From Pelotomaculum sp. (GTDB lineage Bacteria > Bacillota > Desulfotomaculia > Desulfotomaculales > Pelotomaculaceae): a stretch of 7,379 nucleotides of DNA. The stretch is taken from positions 45,242 to 52,620 of the forward strand of contig DNIT01000088.1 in assembly GCA_003489345.1 (NCBI GenBank). Reading direction: 5' to 3'. Below are positions 6,336 to 7,379 of the stretch, piece by piece. Made by a program: the position numbers and the translations under genes. The number at the start of each line of letters is the position of its first letter. The stretch's first letter is position 1. The notes below the pieces were generated by a model. The model worked only from the letters and a program-made list of their open reading frames with translations, made no database searches and had not been told where the DNA came from.

Positions 6336-7379
6336 ATGTCTACAGTGGTTCTAGTCGGCGCCCAGTGGGGCGATGAAGGAAAAGGGAAGGTAACGGATTT
6401 CCTGGCCGAAAAGGCCGACCTGGTGGTCCGCTACCAGGGGGGCAACAACGCCGGCCACACGGTTGTGGTGGGCGACCGGGAGTTTAAGCTACACCTGATC
6501 CCTTCGGGCATACTTTACCCTGAAAAAATTTGCGTTATTGGGAGCGGTATGGTTATCGATCCGGGGGTCCTGCTGCAAGAAATGGAAGCCCTTAAGAATA
6601 AAGGAATCAGTATTGATAACTTGAGAATCAGTGACCGCGCTCATGTCATTTTCCCTTATCACCAGCAACTGGACCAGGTGGAAGAAGAGCGCCGGGGGGA
6701 TAATAAAATCGGCACGACCGTCCGCGGCATCGGACCTGCCTATATGGATAAATCGGCGCGTGCCGGTATCCGTATGGTTGACCTGCTGGATCCGGATGAA
6801 TTCGCTTCTTTACTGGAAGCCAACATCGAAGTTAAAAATCACCTGCTGACCAAGGTCTACGGGATGAAAGCGCTGGATTACCCCAGCATCCTGGCAGAAT
6901 ACCGCGGTTACGCCGAGAACCTGGCCAGGTACGTGGCCGATGACTCTTTGCTTATCAATGAGGCCTTCAAAAAAGGGCAGAACGTGCTTTTTGAGGGCGC
7001 TCAGGGCACCCTGCTGGATATTGACCATGGCACCTACCCCTATGTCACCTCCTCGCACCCGACTGCCGGGGGCGCCTGCCTGGGCGCAGGGGTTGGACCG
7101 ACCAAGATTGACCGTGTCATCGGTGTGGCCAAGGCGTATACCACCAGGGTCGGGGAAGGGCCCTTTGCCACGGAACTGGAGGACGACACCGGTGAGTACA
7201 TCCGCACCCAGGGGGGCGAGTTCGGCACCACCACCGGCCGGCCGCGCCGCTGTGGTTGGTTTGACGGGGTAGTGGCCCGCTATGCCGTGCGCATCAACGG
7301 CCTGGACTATCTTGCCATCACCAAGCTGGATGTCCTGAGCGGTCTGAAAAAGGTTAAAATCTGCACCGGTTACAACTAC
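6336..7379 (+). CDS. purA: Adenylosuccinate synthase, partial (3' end outside window)
   Basis: PurA joins IMP and aspartate with GTP hydrolysis to give adenylosuccinate, the first committed step from IMP to AMP. The frame is open for 348 codons to the window edge; the family is about 425-430 residues, so roughly the last 80 are missing. The product begins MSTVVLVGAQWGDEGKGKVTD, with catalytic Asp13 and Lys16, and YQGGNNAGHT carries catalytic His41, at the same numbers as in E. coli PurA. Further family blocks are GTTVRGIGPAY (126-136, IMP binding), FEGAQGTLLDIDHGTYPYVT (219-238), the TTTGRPRR loop (298-305, aspartate binding) and TKLD (329-332, guanine specificity). The ATG follows the flavoprotein stop by 11 bases. 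No frameshift or missing key residue is seen. The missing 3' end is a window effect, not evidence of a broken gene. Confidence 0.98.
   Translation, partial: MSTVVLVGAQWGDEGKGKVTDFLAEKADLVVRYQGGNNAGHTVVVGDREFKLHLIPSGILYPEKICVIGSGMVIDPGVLLQEMEALKNKGISIDNLRISDRAHVIFPYHQQLDQVEEERRGDNKIGTTVRGIGPAYMDKSARAGIRMVDLLDPDEFASLLEANIEVKNHLLTKVYGMKALDYPSILAEYRGYAENLARYVADDSLLINEAFKKGQNVLFEGAQGTLLDIDHGTYPYVTSSHPTAGGACLGAGVGPTKIDRVIGVAKAYTTRVGEGPFATELEDDTGEYIRTQGGEFGTTTGRPRRCGWFDGVVARYAVRINGLDYLAITKLDVLSGLKKVKICTGYNY

Overview
This window looks like a stretch of chromosome from a spore-forming, Gram-positive anaerobe of the class Clostridia. A Peptococcaceae-type organism (Pelotomaculum/Desulfotomaculum-like) is my best guess. 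The reasons are the moderately GC-rich coding sequence, strong AGGAGG-type ribosome binding sites, two TTG start codons, a gene order matching the conserved origin-proximal block of Firmicutes (yybS, rplI, dnaB/dnaC, purA), and a LonC-type protease, a family described only from endospore formers. The genus is inference; the gene families are recognised directly from sequence.

All genes are on the + strand. The layout is: (1) bases 2-727, the C-terminal part of a DUF2232/YybS-like membrane protein cut by the left edge; (2) 798-1250, rplI, ribosomal protein L9, starting 30 bases downstream of the longest open frame; (3) 1346-3286, lonC, an AAA+ Lon-family protease with intact ATPase and Ser-Lys protease sites; (4) 3340-4671, dnaB, the replicative helicase, with a TTG start; (5) 4672-4935, a 264-base gap holding a probable intrinsic terminator, a good sigma-A-type promoter directly behind it and a roughly 160-nt leader; (6) 4936-6324, a flavoprotein of the uncharacterised COG2509-like FAD-dependent dehydrogenase type with a four-cysteine cluster; (7) 6336-7379, purA, adenylosuccinate synthase, still open at the right edge and missing about its last fifth.

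The first four genes form a translation/replication/proteolysis group read in one direction with short gaps. The terminator after dnaB and the promoter behind it suggest a second unit, FAD oxidoreductase plus purA, separated by only 11 bases. No RNA gene, mobile element, CRISPR array or long repeat is visible. I see no wholly new system. The least explained parts are the leader upstream of the flavoprotein, the flavoprotein's cysteine cluster, the N-terminal region of LonC, and the absence of gdpP between yybS and rplI.
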